Shown piece after piece: positions 5,825 to 6,055 of a stretch of 6,055 bases of DNA. Under the pieces are notes generated by a model that did not search any database, was not told the DNA's origin, and saw nothing but the letters and a program-made list of their open reading frames with translations. Position 1 is the first letter of the stretch. Every line of letters starts with the position of its first letter. The DNA comes from JBDSEG01 sp039920165 (GTDB lineage Bacteria > Pseudomonadota > Gammaproteobacteria > Burkholderiales > Burkholderiaceae_C). Position numbers and translations under genes: made by a program. The stretch lies in the NCBI GenBank assembly GCA_039920165.1, contig JBDSEG010000162.1, forward strand, positions 1-6,055. Reading direction: 5' to 3'.

Positions 5825-6055
5825 ATGATCACGAGCAACCGCCGCACTTTCATGTTCCAGGTCGCTGCCGCCGGTGCCGGCGCCCTCGCCACGGGCCACA
5901 CCCTGGCGCAGACGAAACTGGAAGAGAACGACCCGCAGGCCGTGGCACTCGGCTACAAGCACGATTCGACCAAGGTCGACAAGGCCAAGTATCCCAAGCA
6001 CGAAGCCACGCAGAAATGCAACAACTGCCAGCTTTTCCAGGGCAAGCCGGCCGAT
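5825..6055 (+). CDS. High-potential iron-sulfur protein (HiPIP), 3'-truncated by window edge
   Basis: Seventy-seven codons are present, with no stop before the window ends. The N-terminus MITSNRRTFMFQVAAAGAG is a clear Tat signal: the twin arginines are residues 6-7, a hydrophobic Ala/Gly core follows, and cleavage is likely after HTLAQ or nearby. The mature part has the HiPIP pattern ENDPQAVALGYKHDSTKVD, then KYPKH and CNNCQLF, where C65 and C68 are the first two of four ligands to the [4Fe-4S] cluster. The other two cysteines should follow outside the window. HiPIPs are small periplasmic one-electron carriers that move electrons to terminal oxidases or, in phototrophs, to reaction centres. 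Tat export fits insertion of the cluster in the cytoplasm before transport. The strong ribosome site fixes the start. The gene diverges from the amidase and need not be functionally linked to it. Confidence 0.93.
   Translation, partial: MITSNRRTFMFQVAAAGAGALATGHTLAQTKLEENDPQAVALGYKHDSTKVDKAKYPKHEATQKCNNCQLFQGKPAD

Noticed and set aside
4275..5828. Long plus-strand open frame of 517 codons opposite the amidase
   Set aside because: It is the mirror of the amidase reading frame, has low-complexity Arg/Ala/Asp-rich composition and no motif. The amidase triad on the other strand is decisive.
1..6055. CRISPR array, tRNA, rRNA, transposon ends or phage att sites
   Set aside because: Reading both strands I saw no regularly spaced repeats, no tRNA-like cloverleaf, no transposase or integrase frame and no long terminal inverted repeats.

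Overview
The window looks like a chromosomal metabolic region of a high-GC proteobacterium. By eye G+C is about two thirds, codon third positions are strongly GC-biased, and nearly every gene has a long antisense shadow reading frame. A Tat-exported high-potential iron-sulfur protein (HiPIP), a GlpV-like substrate-binding protein and a peptide-amidase-type enzyme together suggest a betaproteobacterium, probably Burkholderiales. That placement is inference. I see no tRNA, rRNA, CRISPR array, insertion sequence or phage gene.

Layout. (1) Bases 1-1029 (+) are the C-terminal part of a large ABC-transporter solute-binding protein. It is followed by two hairpins, and the second has a T-rich tail typical of an intrinsic terminator (1047-1112). 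(2) Bases 1142-5690 (-) hold five genes reading leftwards, in transcription order: an exported amidase of the peptide amidase type, a small nucleotidyltransferase of the MNT type, a secreted DUF1579-like protein, a ketopantoate-reductase-like dehydrogenase, and an enolase-superfamily protein very close to mandelate racemase. Gaps are short (41, 56 and 28 nt) and the last two genes overlap by 4 nt (ATGA), so co-transcription is plausible. (3) Bases 5691-5824 are a divergent intergenic region with palindromes. (4) From 5825 (+) a HiPIP gene with a Tat signal runs off the window.

How the genes may work together. The two coupled genes encode enzyme types that act on 2-hydroxy or 2-keto acids: an NAD(P)H-dependent 2-keto-acid reductase or 2-hydroxyacid dehydrogenase, and a mandelate racemase-like enzyme. 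With an amidase at the head of the cluster, this resembles the logic of amide-to-hydroxyacid catabolism, as in mandelamide to mandelate, but the substrate is unknown. The racemase-like protein keeps every catalytic residue of mandelate racemase except the second lysine of the KxK motif, which is arginine. A dehydratase or one-handed enzyme is therefore as likely as a true racemase. The nucleotidyltransferase lacks its usual HEPN partner, and only a 17-codon frame overlaps its stop codon.

The region reads as ordinary metabolism with several unusual active-site and gene-organisation details. I found no clear new defence or mobile system.
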